64,000 nucleotides of DNA from Cohaesibacter haloalkalitolerans (GCF_003574655.1 NZ_QNUM01000001.1:496001-560000), one strand, 5' to 3'; positions 1-11,224 are shown, counted from the stretch's first letter. Notes: a model not told the origin generated them from the letters alone. A program made the numbers and translations.

Positions 1-142
1 GATCATTGCTCTGGCTGAGGCATCGCAGTTCGAATTGGGGGGGCTTCTCAATGGAACGGAAGCCTTTGAATTCGACAGAACTGCGTCCCGTCTTACGGAA
101 ATGCAGTCGGATGAGTATCTCGATAAGTGCTTGAGCTTATAA
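1..142 (+). CDS. zapE: Cell division protein ZapE (AFG1-like ATPase), C-terminal end only
   Basis: The frame starting at base 2 stays open for 46 codons to a TAA at 140-142. The tail contains FEFDRTASRLTEMQSDEYL, which matches the conserved end of AFG1/ZapE-family P-loop ATPases, where an arginine-rich FDRT.SRL.EM segment precedes the stop. The gene enters from the left edge, so its ATPase core cannot be seen. ZapE directly upstream of mdh is the usual order in Rhizobiales, which supports the call. The family acts at the Z-ring in gammaproteobacteria; its role here is inferred. Confidence 0.72.
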   Translation, partial: IIALAEASQFELGGLLNGTEAFEFDRTASRLTEMQSDEYLDKCLSL

Positions 143-145
143 TTA

Positions 146-1254
<1,109 letters not shown>

Positions 1255-1277
1255 GGCTGATTGGCGATTGAGATCCC

Positions 1278-1356
1278 CCCTCTTGAGACGGCTTGATCAA
1301 TCGAGAGGGCATGATACCGGATATTCCTGAGCTCCTGGCTTACGGCTCAGGAATTT
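1278..1356 (+). terminator. Two stem-loops after mdh; possible weak terminator or processing site
   Basis: CCCTCTTGA (1278-1286) pairs with TCGAGAGGG (1301-1309). Then ATTCCTGAGC (1323-1332) pairs perfectly with GCTCAGGAAT (1345-1354). Only a short TTT follows, so this is a poor intrinsic terminator. It could attenuate read-through into sucC or stabilise the mdh transcript. Confidence 0.4.
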
Positions 1357-1517
1357 CTCCGGCCTAAATTATTGTATCACTTCCCTGCAGGACAAGGCCC
1401 ATGGGGATGGTCCGCGTGACGCAAGGAAGTGGTGCATTAAGACCATAAGCAAAGACCAGTCTGGTGGCGCTTGCTCACGGTGTTCATCAGGCCGATCCAA
1501 AGATTAGGGGAGATCCC

Positions 1518-2714
1518 ATGAATATTCATGAGTATCAGGCGAAGGCGCTTCTAAAGGAATATGGAGCGCCTGTCGCCGACGGCATTGCTATATTTTCTGC
1601 TGAGGAAGCGGCTGCTGCCGCAGAAAAACTTGGCGGTCCGCTCTGGGTTGTCAAATCCCAGATCCACGCGGGTGGCCGCGGCAAGGGCAAATTCAAGGAA
1701 GAAGCTGCTGGTGAAAAGGGCGGCGTCCGCCTGGCTTTCTCGAAAGAGGATGTTAGCACCTTTGCCAAGCAGATGCTGGGGGCAACCCTGGTAACCAAGC
1801 AGACCGGCGCTGCCGGCAAGCAGGTCAACCGCCTCTATATCGAAGATGGCGCCGATATTGACCGCGAGCTTTATCTCTCCCTTCTGGTGGACCGCTCCTG
1901 CGGTCGGGTGTCTTTCGTGGTTTCCACCGAAGGCGGCATGGACATTGAAACCGTCGCCGAAGAAACCCCGGAGAAGATCGTCACGGTTGCCATCGATCCG
2001 AATGCGGGCGTTACGGCCGACAATGCCATTGCGCTTTGTGATGCGCTGGGGCTTGAGGGCTCTGCGCGCGATGACGGCATGCATCTGTTCCCGATCCTCT
2101 ACAAGGCCTTTGTCGAGAAGGACATGTCCCTGCTTGAGGTCAATCCGCTGATCGTCATGGAAAACCAGCGTCTGCGTGTGCTCGATGCGAAGGTTTCTTT
2201 TGATGGCAACGCCCTGTTCCGCCACCCGGACGTGATGGAACTGCGCGATCTGACGGAAGAGGATGAGAAGGAAATCGAGGCCTCCAAATTTGATCTCGCC
2301 TATGTCGCGCTCGATGGCAACATCGGCTGCATGGTGAATGGTGCTGGCCTTGCCATGGCGACCATGGACATTATCAAGCTTTACGGTGCCGAGCCTGCCA
2401 ACTTCCTCGATGTGGGTGGTGGTGCAAGCGTCGAGAAGGTCACGGCAGCGTTCAAGATCATTACCTCTGATCCGAATGTCAAAGGCATTCTGGTCAACAT
2501 CTTCGGCGGCATCATGCGCTGCGACGTGATTGCGCAGGGCGTCTTGACGGCGGTTCAGGAAGTCGGGCTGAAAGTGCCCCTCGTTGTACGACTGGAAGGG
2601 ACGCGGGTTGAAGAAGGCAAGAAACTCATCGCGGAGAGCGATCTCAACGTGATTCCTGCTGACGATCTCAACGACGCCGCTCAGAAAATCGTGGCAGCAG
2701 TGAAGGGGGCCTAA
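1518..2714 (+). CDS. sucC: Succinyl-CoA synthetase (ADP-forming) beta subunit
   Basis: The beta subunit of succinate-CoA ligase makes ATP or GTP and succinate from succinyl-CoA with SucD. The protein is 398 residues. The start MNIHEYQAK is the family's conserved N-terminus and has AGGGGAGA just upstream, so the ATG at 1518 is preferred over an upstream in-frame start at 1464. An ATP-grasp domain fills the first half and a CoA-ligase domain the second, with [12 protein letters not shown] near residue 334. sucD begins five bases after its stop, so the two are translated from one message. Confidence 0.96.
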   Translation: MNIHEYQAKALLKEYGAPVADGIAIFSAEEAAAAAEKLGGPLWVVKSQIHAGGRGKGKFKEEAAGEKGGVRLAFSKEDVSTFAKQMLGATLVTKQTGAAGKQVNRLYIEDGADIDRELYLSLLVDRSCGRVSFVVSTEGGMDIETVAEETPEKIVTVAIDPNAGVTADNAIALCDALGLEGSARDDGMHLFPILYKAFVEKDMSLLEVNPLIVMENQRLRVLDAKVSFDGNALFRHPDVMELRDLTEEDEKEIEASKFDLAYVALDGNIGCMVNGAGLAMATMDIIKLYGAEPANFLDVGGGASVEKVTAAFKIITSDPNVKGILVNIFGGIMRCDVIAQGVLTAVQEVGLKVPLVVRLEGTRVEEGKKLIAESDLNVIPADDLNDAAQKIVAAVKGA

Positions 2715-2718
2715 TTCG

Positions 2719-3630
2719 ATGTCGATTCTTGTCAACAAAGACACCAAAATCATCGTGCAGGGCCTGACCGGCAAGACCGGCACGTTCCACACGGAACAGG
2801 CTCTTTGCTACTTCGGTACGAAAATGGTTGCGGGTGTTCATCCCAAAAAGGGTGGGGAAACCTGGTCCTCCGGGGTCGAGTGTGCCGCAGAACTGCCCAT
2901 TTTCAAGACTGTAAAGGACGCCAAGGACGCTACCGGCGCCACCGCTTCGGTCATCTATGTGCCGCCCGCAGGGGCTGCTGCTGCGATCATCGAGGCGATT
3001 GATGCCGGGGTGGAGTTCATCACCTGCATCACCGAGGGTATTCCCGTGGTGGACATGGTGAAGGTGAAGCGGCGCCTGGAGGATTCCAGCTCCCGCCTGC
3101 TTGGCCCGAACTGCCCGGGTATCCTGACCCCTGAAGAATGCAAGATCGGCATTATGCCGGGCTCCATCTTCAAGAAAGGTTCAGTGGGTATTGTTTCGCG
3201 CTCCGGCACACTTACCTATGAGGCAGTGTTCCAGACGACGAATGAAGGTCTGGGCCAGACCACTGCTGTTGGTATCGGCGGTGATCCGGTCAAGGGCACC
3301 GAGTTTATCGATGTGCTGGACCTGTTCCTGGATGATCCTGAAACCAAGTCGATCATCATGATTGGTGAAATCGGCGGTTCCGCGGAAGAGGAAGCGTCCG
3401 AGTGGCTCAAGGAGCAGGCATCCAAGGGGCGCAAAAAACCCATGGTTGGCTTTATTGCCGGCCGTACGGCGCCTCCGGGGCGCACGATGGGCCATGCCGG
3501 CGCCGTGATTTCTGGCGGCAAGGGCGGGGCCGAAGATAAAATCGCTGCGATGGAAAGCGCAGGGATTCGCGTTTCGCCTTCTCCGGCAAGTCTCGGTACC
3601 ACTTTGGTTGACTTGCTCAAAGGTAAGTAA
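2719..3630 (+). CDS. sucD: Succinyl-CoA synthetase alpha subunit
   Basis: This 303-residue subunit carries the CoA site and the phosphohistidine. It has a CoA-binding Rossmann-like domain with [10 protein letters not shown] near residue 15 and the ligase signature with [10 protein letters not shown] near residues 258-267, where His259 is the expected phosphorylated histidine. Its coding region begins five bases after sucC. Together they catalyse the substrate-level phosphorylation step that follows the SucAB-Lpd complex encoded downstream. Confidence 0.96.
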   Translation: MSILVNKDTKIIVQGLTGKTGTFHTEQALCYFGTKMVAGVHPKKGGETWSSGVECAAELPIFKTVKDAKDATGATASVIYVPPAGAAAAIIEAIDAGVEFITCITEGIPVVDMVKVKRRLEDSSSRLLGPNCPGILTPEECKIGIMPGSIFKKGSVGIVSRSGTLTYEAVFQTTNEGLGQTTAVGIGGDPVKGTEFIDVLDLFLDDPETKSIIMIGEIGGSAEEEASEWLKEQASKGRKKPMVGFIAGRTAPPGRTMGHAGAVISGGKGGAEDKIAAMESAGIRVSPSPASLGTTLVDLLKGK

Positions 3631-3648
3631 AAGCGCGACATTAGATTA

Positions 3649-3685
3649 TAGCTGCGGGGTAGGGGTTGTCCCTGCCCCGCAGCTG
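3649..3685 (+). other. Strong stem-loop in the sucD-sucA gap
   Basis: AGCTGCGGGG (3650-3659) pairs with CCCCGCAGCT (3675-3684), with a small inner hairpin GGGG/TCCC. There is no T-run, so it is unlikely to stop transcription fully. It is more likely an RNA processing or stabilising element that sets SucCD against SucA levels. That role is inference. Confidence 0.5.
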
Positions 3686-3752
3686 CAAACCAGTTCAGCA
3701 ATGGTGCTGTATCTGAAATAAGAGACCGAACGAATGTTCGGCGGTGGTGACG

Positions 3753-6740
3753 ATGGCACGTCAGGACGCAAATGAAGCGTTCGCGTTATCTTCTTTCCTC
3801 TATGGGGGTAACGCGTCCTATATCGAAGATCTTTATGCCCGTTTTCAGGAAGATCCAACATCCGTTGCAGAAGAGTGGCGAGTCTTCTTCAGGGATCTGC
3901 AGGATAACAAGAACGATATTGTCGCAAACGCAAAGGGGGCTTCGTGGAAGCGCGCAGACTGGCCTCCCGCGACCAATGGTGAGTTGGTCTCGGCACTTGC
4001 TGGCGGCGATTTCGCTGTTGACGAGAAAAAACTGGGCGACAAGCTGAAAAGCAAGGCGCAGAGTCAGGGTGTGGAACTGACCGATGCTGCCGTCCAGCAG
4101 GCGACGCGGGATTCTGTCCGCGCCCTGATGATGATCCGCGCCTACCGCATGCGCGGGCATCTGCATGCCGATCTCGATCCGCTCAATCTGGCCGATGCGA
4201 AGGATCACGAAGAGCTGCATCCTTCGTCCTACGGCTTTACGGAAGCTGATTATTCTCGCAAGATTTTCATCGACCATGTTCTCGGGCTTGAGTTTGCAAC
4301 CATCCCGGAAATGCTCGAAATTCTGCGCCGGACCTATTGCTCTACCCTTGGGGTGGAGTTCATGCATATTTCGGATCCGGCCGAGAAGTCCTGGATTCAG
4401 GAACGCATCGAAGGGCCGGACAAGCAGATCGCCTTCACCAACAATGGCAAGAAGGCCATTCTCTACAAGCTGGTGGAAGCAGAAGGCTTCGAGAAATTCC
4501 TCGACCTCAAATACACCGGCACCAAACGGTTTGGCCTTGATGGTGGCGAGTCTCTCATTCCCGCGCTGGAGCAGATCATCAAGCGTGGTGGCGCCATGGG
4601 CGTCAAGCAGATCGTATTTGGCATGGCCCACCGTGGCCGCCTCAACGTTCTCAGCCAGGTGATGGGCAAACCGCACCGCGCCATTTTCCATGAATTCAAG
4701 GGTGGCTCGATCACGCCGGATGACGTGGAAGGCTCGGGTGACGTGAAGTATCACCTTGGTGCTTCTTCGGACCGTGCGTTCGACGACAACAACGTGCATC
4801 TGTCGCTGACTGCAAACCCGTCGCATCTGGAAATCGTCAACCCGGTCGTTCTGGGCAAGGCGCGCGCCAAGCAGGATCAGCTGTCTGCTCACGATGGCAA
4901 GTTCATCGAGACCACTCAGGTGGATCGCACGTCGGTTCTGCCACTGCTCATCCATGGTGATGCCGCTTTTGCAGGGCAGGGCGTTGTGGCCGAGTGTTTC
5001 GGTCTTTCCGGCCTCAGAGGGCACCGGACCGGCGGGTCGATTCATTTCATCATCAACAACCAGATCGGCTTTACGACCTATCCGCGCTTCTCGCGGTCGT
5101 CGCCTTATCCGTCCGACCTTGCCAAGATGATCGAAGCTCCGATCTTCCACTGTAACGGGGATGATCCGGAATCCGTGGTGTTCGCCGCGAAGATCGCGAC
5201 GGAGTTCCGTCAGCTGTTTGGCAAGCCGGTCGTGATCGACATGTTCTGCTATCGTCGCTTCGGTCATAACGAAGGCGACGAGCCGGCCTTTACCCAGCCG
5301 CTGATGTACAAGAAGATTCGTCAGCATCCGACGAGCCTGCAGCATTATGCCGACAAGCTGATTGCTGAAGGCGTGATCACCCAGGAAGACTTCGATCAGA
5401 TGCGGGCTGACGTTCGCAAGATGCTTGATGACGAGTTCGAAGCTGGTCAGAGCTTCTCGCCGAACAAGGCCGACTGGTTCGACGGCAAGTGGTCCGGTCT
5501 GACGACCGCCAGCGCCGAAGATGATCGTCGGTCCGGCAATACGGGCGTCGATGTGGAAACCCTGCGCGAGATCGGCCACAAACTGACCACGGTTCCGGAA
5601 AGTTTCAACGTACATCGCACGGTGCAGCGCTTCCTTGATAACCGCGCCAAGATGATGGAAACCGGTGAGGGCATCGATTGGGCCACCGCCGAATCCCTCG
5701 CCTTTGCTACGCTGGTGCGTGAGGGGCATCCGGTTCGCCTGTCCGGTCAGGACAGTGAACGCGGCACCTTCTCCCAGCGCCACACGGTGCTGTATGACCA
5801 GCAGGACGAAAGCCGCTACATTCCGCTCAACCATGTTGCCGACGGGCAGAACCGCTATGAGGTCATCAACTCGATGCTCTCGGAAGAGGCTGTTCTCGGC
5901 TTTGAATATGGCTATTCGCTTGCGGAGCCGGGCGGCCTGACGATGTGGGAAGCCCAGTTTGGCGACTTTGCCAACGGGGCGCAGGTGGTCTTTGACCAGT
6001 TCCTCAGCTCGGCAGAACGCAAGTGGTTGCGTGCGTCCGGTCTGGTGGTTCTGCTGCCGCATGGCTATGAAGGGCAGGGTCCGGAACACAGTTCGGCCCG
6101 TCTGGAGCGCTATCTGCAGTCTTGCGCCGAGGATAACATCCAGGTGGCCAACTGCACCACACCAGCCAACTATTTCCATATTCTGCGCCGTCAGGTGAAA
6201 CGCAGCTTCCGCAAGCCGCTGATCCTGATGACTCCGAAGAGCCTTCTGCGCCACAAGCGGGCTGTTTCCAATCTGGCCGAACTGGGCGCGGGCAGCACGT
6301 TCCATCGTGTGCTCTGGGATGATGCGGAAATCCGGCCCAACCAGGAAATCAAGCTGACCTCGGACGACAAGATCCGTCGCGTCATTTTGTGTACCGGCAA
6401 GGTTTATTACGATCTTTATGAAGAGCGCGAAAGACGCGGTATCAATGATGTCTACATCATGCGTGTCGAACAGCTCTATCCGTTCCCGGCAAAAACCCTG
6501 ATCAAGGAGCTGAGCCGCTTCAAGCAGGCTGACGTGATCTGGTGTCAGGAAGAACCGAAGAACCAGGGTTCCTGGACCTTCATCGAGCCTTACATGGAAT
6601 GGGTTCTCAATCAGATTGATGCGAGTGTCAAACGGCCGACCTACGCTGGGCGTCCGGCATCCGCAGCGACAGCGACCGGTCTTATGAGCCGACATCAGGC
6701 TCAGCTCAAGGCCTTCCTTGATGATGCGTTTGCCGAGTAA
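3753..6740 (+). CDS. sucA: 2-oxoglutarate dehydrogenase E1 component
   Basis: This thiamine-diphosphate-dependent E1 subunit decarboxylates 2-oxoglutarate and passes the succinyl group to SucB. The 995 residues are typical of bacterial E1o. The N-terminus (FLYGGNASYIEDLY...W) is the conserved segment that binds E2. HRGRLNVL (about residue 290) and the GDAAFAGQG stretch belong to the ThDP core. The ATG at 3753 is chosen because ARQDANEAFALSSFLYGGN matches family starts; in-frame GTGs lie just upstream at 3744 and 3747, and the ribosome binding site is weak. Confidence 0.96.
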   Translation: MARQDANEAFALSSFLYGGNASYIEDLYARFQEDPTSVAEEWRVFFRDLQDNKNDIVANAKGASWKRADWPPATNGELVSALAGGDFAVDEKKLGDKLKSKAQSQGVELTDAAVQQATRDSVRALMMIRAYRMRGHLHADLDPLNLADAKDHEELHPSSYGFTEADYSRKIFIDHVLGLEFATIPEMLEILRRTYCSTLGVEFMHISDPAEKSWIQERIEGPDKQIAFTNNGKKAILYKLVEAEGFEKFLDLKYTGTKRFGLDGGESLIPALEQIIKRGGAMGVKQIVFGMAHRGRLNVLSQVMGKPHRAIFHEFKGGSITPDDVEGSGDVKYHLGASSDRAFDDNNVHLSLTANPSHLEIVNPVVLGKARAKQDQLSAHDGKFIETTQVDRTSVLPLLIHGDAAFAGQGVVAECFGLSGLRGHRTGGSIHFIINNQIGFTTYPRFSRSSPYPSDLAKMIEAPIFHCNGDDPESVVFAAKIATEFRQLFGKPVVIDMFCYRRFGHNEGDEPAFTQPLMYKKIRQHPTSLQHYADKLIAEGVITQEDFDQMRADVRKMLDDEFEAGQSFSPNKADWFDGKWSGLTTASAEDDRRSGNTGVDVETLREIGHKLTTVPESFNVHRTVQRFLDNRAKMMETGEGIDWATAESLAFATLVREGHPVRLSGQDSERGTFSQRHTVLYDQQDESRYIPLNHVADGQNRYEVINSMLSEEAVLGFEYGYSLAEPGGLTMWEAQFGDFANGAQVVFDQFLSSAERKWLRASGLVVLLPHGYEGQGPEHSSARLERYLQSCAEDNIQVANCTTPANYFHILRRQVKRSFRKPLILMTPKSLLRHKRAVSNLAELGAGSTFHRVLWDDAEIRPNQEIKLTSDDKIRRVILCTGKVYYDLYEERERRGINDVYIMRVEQLYPFPAKTLIKELSRFKQADVIWCQEEPKNQGSWTFIEPYMEWVLNQIDASVKRPTYAGRPASAATATGLMSRHQAQLKAFLDDAFAE

Positions 6741-6775
6741 CCGGCGACATAAATTGATAAATGTGAGATAACCAA

Positions 6776-7993
6776 ATGGCTACGGAAATCAAAGTCCCTA
6801 CACTGGGCGAATCAGTGACCGAAGCGACCATCGGTCAATGGTTCAAGGCAACCGGTGATGCGGTTCAGGCCGATGAGCCGCTCGTCGAGCTGGAAACCGA
6901 CAAGGTAACCATCGAGGTGCCAGCTCCGGTCTCTGGCACTCTTGGCGATATTGTCGCCGCTGAAGGGGAAACGGTTGAAGTTGGTGCGCTTCTGGCCATG
7001 CTGCTGGAAGGCGAAGGGGCTGCTGCGGCGGCGCCGGCTCCAAAGAAGGAAACGGCTCCTGCTCCGGCGCCCGTTGCTGCTCCGGCTGCTCCGACCTCCA
7101 TGCCTCCGGCACCGAGTGCTGCCAAGATGATGGCCGAGAAGAAGGTTGATCCTGCTTCTGTGGCTGGTTCCGGCGTGCGCGGTCAGGTCCTCAAGGGTGA
7201 CGTGATCAATGCCATCGCTGCTGGTGCAACGGCTCCTGTCGGGGCTCAGCCTGCGCCGGTGGCCAACCGTCCGGCTTCTGCACCAGACGATGCTGCCCGT
7301 GAAGAGCGGGTTCGCATGACCAAGCTGCGCCAGACCATTGCCCGCCGCCTGAAAGATGCGCAGAGCACTGCTGCGATGCTGACCACGTTCAACGACGTGG
7401 ACATGTCGGCCGTGATGGACATGCGCAAGCAGTACAAGGATCTGTTCGAGAAGAAACATGGCGTCCGTCTGGGCTTCATGGGCTTCTTTGCCAAGGCGAT
7501 CTGCAAGGCTCTGGAAGAAATTCCCGCTGTCAACGCCGAGATCGATGGCACGGACATCATCTACAAGCATTTCGTTCATCTGGGCGTTGCCGTGGGGTCT
7601 CCGCGCGGTTTGGTCGTTCCGGTTGTCCGTGATGCCGACAAGATGTCGCTGGCGGAAATCGAGAAGGCCATTGCCGAATTCGGGCGTCGTGCCCGCGACG
7701 GTCAGCTGACCATCGAGGAAATGCAGGGTGGCACCTTCACCGTTTCCAACGGCGGTGTCTATGGCTCCATGATGTCAACGCCTATCCTCAATGCACCGCA
7801 GTCCGGTATTCTGGGCATGCACCGCATCGAGGACCGTCCGGTCGTCCGTAACGGTCAGATCGTGATCCGTCCGATGATGTATCTGGCCCTGTCCTATGAC
7901 CATCGCATCGTTGATGGCAAGGAAGCGGTGACCTTCCTGGTTCGCGTCAAGGAGAGCCTTGAGGATCCTCAACGCCTCGTCATGGATATCTAA
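6776..7993 (+). CDS. sucB: Dihydrolipoyllysine succinyltransferase (E2 of 2-oxoglutarate dehydrogenase)
   Basis: This is the core of the 2-oxoglutarate dehydrogenase complex. It has 405 residues in the order lipoyl domain 1-77 with the lipoylated Lys43 in ELETDKVTI, an Ala/Pro-rich linker, a peripheral subunit-binding domain at about 107-145 ([13 protein letters not shown]), a second linker, and a catalytic acyltransferase domain from about 175 with HRIVDG (His376, Asp380). It has a single lipoyl domain, as expected for an E2o. It lies 35 bases after sucA and is followed by an intrinsic terminator before lpd. Confidence 0.96.
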   Translation: MATEIKVPTLGESVTEATIGQWFKATGDAVQADEPLVELETDKVTIEVPAPVSGTLGDIVAAEGETVEVGALLAMLLEGEGAAAAAPAPKKETAPAPAPVAAPAAPTSMPPAPSAAKMMAEKKVDPASVAGSGVRGQVLKGDVINAIAAGATAPVGAQPAPVANRPASAPDDAAREERVRMTKLRQTIARRLKDAQSTAAMLTTFNDVDMSAVMDMRKQYKDLFEKKHGVRLGFMGFFAKAICKALEEIPAVNAEIDGTDIIYKHFVHLGVAVGSPRGLVVPVVRDADKMSLAEIEKAIAEFGRRARDGQLTIEEMQGGTFTVSNGGVYGSMMSTPILNAPQSGILGMHRIEDRPVVRNGQIVIRPMMYLALSYDHRIVDGKEAVTFLVRVKESLEDPQRLVMDI

Positions 7994-8008
7994 TCCAGAG
8001 AATATTGC

Positions 8009-8035
8009 AAAACGGGGTCTTTGCGCCCCGTTTTT
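8009..8035 (+). terminator. Intrinsic terminator after sucB
   Basis: AAAACGGGG (8009-8017) and CCCCGTTTT (8026-8034) form a nine-pair stem with an eight-base loop and a T tract. It sits between sucB and lpd, so lpd may partly depend on read-through or on its own promoter. Confidence 0.85.
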
Positions 8036-8095
8036 ATTTACCTGTTTGGTTGCACAAACGCTCCATCTATCCAGCATTCTTCGGGAGTGAATGAA

Positions 8096-9496
8096 ATGTC
8101 ATACGATATGGTCGTGATCGGTACGGGTCCTGGCGGTTATGTCTGCGCGATTCGTGCCGCACAGCTGGGCATGAAGGTTGCCGTTGTCGAAAAACGCAGC
8201 ACCCATGGTGGGACTTGCCTGAATGTTGGCTGTATTCCCTCCAAGGCCCTGCTGCACGCCTCGGAACTGTTCGAGGAAGCGGGTCATGATTTCGAAAACA
8301 TGGGCATCAAGGTCGGCAAGCCGAGCCTCGATCTGAAAGCCATGATGGGCCACAAGGATGATGTGATCGCCAGCAATGTTGGCGGTGTCGACTTCCTGTT
8401 CAAGAAGAACAAGATCGATGTCTTCCACGGCGCAGGCAAAATTGTTGCTGCCGGCAAGGTCGAAGTGACCCCGGAAACCGGGGACGTCCAGACTGTTGAG
8501 GCCAAGGCGATCGTGATTGCCACCGGTTCGGACGTGGCACCACTGCCGGGCGTCGAGATTGACGAGAAGCATGTGGTTTCCTCTACCGGCGCGCTGGAAC
8601 TGGACAAGGTCCCGGGCAAACTGGTTGTGGTCGGTGCCGGTGTCATCGGGCTTGAGCTTGGCTCGGTCTGGCGCCGTCTCGGCTCCGAAGTGACGGTTGT
8701 CGAGTTCCTCGACCGGATCCTGCCGGGCATGGATGGCGAAGTGGTCAAGAACGCCCAGCGCATCTTCAAGAAGCAGGGCTTCGACTTCAAGCTTGGCACA
8801 AAGGTGACGGGCGTTGAAAAGCACAAGAAGGGTGTCAAGGTCACGCTGGAACCTGCCAAGGGCGGGGAAGCCTCTGAGCTGGAAGCGGACATCGTGCTGG
8901 TGGCTATTGGCCGTCGTCCCTATACCGAAGGTCTGGGGCTGGCCGAAGTTGGCGTGGCGCTCGATGAGCGGGGCCGTGTGGCAACCGATGGTCATTTCAA
9001 GACCAGCGTTGACGGCATCTATGCCATCGGCGACGTGATTGCTGGCCCGATGCTGGCGCACAAGGCTGAAGACGACGGCGTGGCACTGGCTGAAATTCTG
9101 GCCGGTCAGGCGGGGCATGTGGACTATAATCTGGTGCCGGGTGTGGTCTACACCATGCCGGAGATCGCTGTCATCGGGAAGACCGAAGAGCAGCTCAAGG
9201 AAGCCGGTATCGACTATAATGTCGGCAAATTCCCCTTCACGGCCAATGGTCGCGCCAAGGCCCAGCGCCATACGGAAGGCTTCGTCAAGATCCTTGCGGA
9301 CAAGACGACGGACAAGGTGCTCGGTGTTCACATGATCGGTGCCGGTGTCGGCGAAATGATCCACGAGGCATCGGTTCTGATGGCCTTCTCTGGCTCTGCA
9401 GAAGATCTGGCGCGGACAATCCATGCCCATCCGACGCTGTCTGAGGCGGTCAAGGAAGCGGCTCTGGCCGTCGACAAGCGCCCGATCCATATGTAG
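8096..9496 (+). CDS. lpdA: Dihydrolipoyl dehydrogenase (E3)
   Basis: This FAD flavoprotein reoxidises dihydrolipoamide on SucB and passes electrons to NAD. It has 466 residues. FAD-binding GTGPGG (9-14) is followed by the redox-active disulfide Cys41/Cys46 in GGTCLNVGCIPSK. The NAD motif GAGVIGLELG lies near residue 181 and the catalytic His445/Glu450 in HPTLSE near the C-terminus. The ATG at 8096 gives the family start MSYDMVVIG. An open frame extending upstream to 8021 crosses the preceding terminator and is not used. Confidence 0.96.
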   Translation: MSYDMVVIGTGPGGYVCAIRAAQLGMKVAVVEKRSTHGGTCLNVGCIPSKALLHASELFEEAGHDFENMGIKVGKPSLDLKAMMGHKDDVIASNVGGVDFLFKKNKIDVFHGAGKIVAAGKVEVTPETGDVQTVEAKAIVIATGSDVAPLPGVEIDEKHVVSSTGALELDKVPGKLVVVGAGVIGLELGSVWRRLGSEVTVVEFLDRILPGMDGEVVKNAQRIFKKQGFDFKLGTKVTGVEKHKKGVKVTLEPAKGGEASELEADIVLVAIGRRPYTEGLGLAEVGVALDERGRVATDGHFKTSVDGIYAIGDVIAGPMLAHKAEDDGVALAEILAGQAGHVDYNLVPGVVYTMPEIAVIGKTEEQLKEAGIDYNVGKFPFTANGRAKAQRHTEGFVKILADKTTDKVLGVHMIGAGVGEMIHEASVLMAFSGSAEDLARTIHAHPTLSEAVKEAALAVDKRPIHM

Positions 9497-9513
9497 GATC
9501 TGGTCGATACTGA

Positions 9514-9556
9514 CAAAAGACAGAGGCCGCCTCTTCGGGGAGCGGCCTTTTGTTTT
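9514..9556 (+). terminator. Intrinsic terminator after lpdA
   Basis: AGGCCGC (9524-9530) pairs with GCGGCCT (9542-9548) around CTCTTCGGGGA, followed by TTTGTTTT. It closes the TCA-cycle gene run and lies between convergent genes. Confidence 0.85.
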
Positions 9557-9623
9557 GCCAATCTGGACTGACTGGATTGTTGTCAGCGTCGGAGTTTCAT
9601 GCGGTCGTTAAAAGGCAAGGTGC

Positions 9624-10034
9624 CTATTTGCGCCAGAGCACGAAAGACCGCTGGGTGTTGGGCTTCTTGGGGTCGTGGAAGTCATCATAGACGACGGCGT
9701 CCATGCGTTTGCCGTTGATCGATACTGTTACGGTGCGGCGGGCAAAGAATGTGTTGTAGCTGACGGTCAGGCTGGTGGAACTGCTTTGATGGGCGATGGA
9801 ACGTCCCCAGGTGCAGTCGCGGGGCGCACAGGCTGTGTAGGCCTTGACCTGAATGTGAGGAACCGTATGGGCGTTGCAGATCTCCTTGATCTCAAGCCGT
9901 GTGAGATCATAACGATCTCCTGCAAAGGGATTGTCCCACGTACCAAGAGTCTGCGAGTCAACGCATTTGCCTGCATGAGCCAGTGGCGTCATGAACAGGG
10001 TGAGCAGCGCGAACACTACGGCGCGATATACCAT
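9624..10034 (-). CDS. Small exported protein of unknown function with CxPxDCxWG motif
   Basis: The protein has 136 residues. It starts with a clear signal peptide (about residues 1-21, ending AHA), so it is probably periplasmic or secreted. The mature part has four cysteines and the motif CAPRDCTWG, preceded by a GTW and TRLEI pattern. The combination GTW...TR..I...CxPxDCxWG recurs in small exported bacterial proteins of unknown function, as far as I recall. The C-terminal half is rich in beta-type residues and ends in FVLWRK. It is convergent with lpdA and stands alone. No function is proposed. Confidence 0.72.
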   Translation of the reverse strand: MVYRAVVFALLTLFMTPLAHAGKCVDSQTLGTWDNPFAGDRYDLTRLEIKEICNAHTVPHIQVKAYTACAPRDCTWGRSIAHQSSSTSLTVSYNTFFARRTVTVSINGKRMDAVVYDDFHDPKKPNTQRSFVLWRK

Positions 10035-10264
10035 TCTATCCTCCGATATATCGTTTGAATGCCAACGTAAGTAATTACTCTAGGCTATGTGACACTTTAT
10101 CTCAAGTATAACGCCAAAATGTTACGCGGTTGTTAAGACACATTACCATCAATTCTAATGAAAACGCATCTCGATTGTTGAATTTATTTAGATTTTCAGA
10201 GTTTTTGATTCGCGCAATCATCCTTGGTAAATGTGCTTATACCCTTCGATACTATCTATAATAG

Positions 10265-11224
10265 TTACGATCGCGGGTGTGCCTTCTGGTAGATGGACAT
10301 AAGTTCGGACATTTCTACTTCGGTATAGGCCTGAGTGGTCGACAGGCTGGCGTGGCCAAGCAGCTCCTGAATTGTGCGCAAGTCGCCACCGTTGGCCAAC
10401 AGATGCGTGGCAAAGGAATGGCGCAAGGCGTGTGGGGTGGCACTGTCCGGCAGCCCGAGAGCGCCTCGCATGGCGGCAATCGTCTTCTGGACAATGCGCG
10501 GGCTGAGCGGGCCGCCGCGGACGCCGCGAAACAGGCTGCTGTCCGGTTCCAGCTCGAACGGGCAAAGCGAAAGATAGTGCTGCAGGGATGACTGCACGAT
10601 GGGCAGCACCGGCAGGCGGCGCTGTTTGCCGCCCTTGCCGGTTATGGTCATGGCGTCCTGTCCGGGCAGGGGGGCGGTTGATGGGGTGAGGGCGAGGGCT
10701 TCAGAAATGCGCAGGCCCACTGCGTAGAGCAGCAGCATGACGGCGCTGTCGCGCGCCGCAACCCAGGGCTCCATGGCGAGAGATTCGCCTGGGTCCACCA
10801 GCTGTGCGGCCTTTTCCATGCTGAGGGGTTTGGGCAGGGAGCGGGAATATTTCGGCGTCTGGATCGCGTTGAAGGGCGCGGTGGTCGCAAGCCCCTGTTC
10901 TTCCAGATAACGCACGAAGGAGCGGATGCCCGCCATGCCACGTGCCAGCGAGCGCGAGCCGGTGCCCTGTCGCCGGCGTTGGGCCATGAAAGCCCGAATG
11001 TCTGCGGGCCGAAGCTGCGGGAAATGGCCAAGGTCGGATACCTCGCCCATGTGCCGGGTGAGGAAGGAGAAGAACTGATCGAGATCGCGGTCATAGGCCT
11101 CCAGCGTGGCCTCAGAGAGGCGGCGCTCGTTGCCAAGGCTCTTGAGCCAGCCTTGCTGCTTCTGGCGCAGGGCGGGCGTTGCGATGATCAGGGGGGCATC
11201 ATCCCCCGGCTGCAGTTTGGGCAT
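10265..11224 (-). CDS. xerC: Site-specific tyrosine recombinase XerC
   Basis: This recombinase resolves chromosome dimers at dif sites together with XerD. It has 319 residues, with an N-terminal SAM-like DNA-binding domain (about 20-115) and a catalytic domain carrying the full set Arg172, Lys197, His265, Arg268, His291 and nucleophile Tyr300. The start at 11224 (MPKLQPGD) gives the usual length; an open frame extends to 11350 but adds a low-complexity stretch unlike the family. Position beside fsa and priA is the normal chromosomal site in Rhizobiales, which argues against a phage integrase. XerC rather than XerD is inferred from context. Confidence 0.88.
   Translation of the reverse strand: MPKLQPGDDAPLIIATPALRQKQQGWLKSLGNERRLSEATLEAYDRDLDQFFSFLTRHMGEVSDLGHFPQLRPADIRAFMAQRRRQGTGSRSLARGMAGIRSFVRYLEEQGLATTAPFNAIQTPKYSRSLPKPLSMEKAAQLVDPGESLAMEPWVAARDSAVMLLLYAVGLRISEALALTPSTAPLPGQDAMTITGKGGKQRRLPVLPIVQSSLQHYLSLCPFELEPDSSLFRGVRGGPLSPRIVQKTIAAMRGALGLPDSATPHALRHSFATHLLANGGDLRTIQELLGHASLSTTQAYTEVEMSELMSIYQKAHPRS

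Noticed and set aside
3786-6695. 969-codon open frame on the minus strand opposite sucA
   Set aside because: It lies wholly antisense to a clear 2-oxoglutarate dehydrogenase gene and its translation is low in order-like features; it is a codon-usage shadow.
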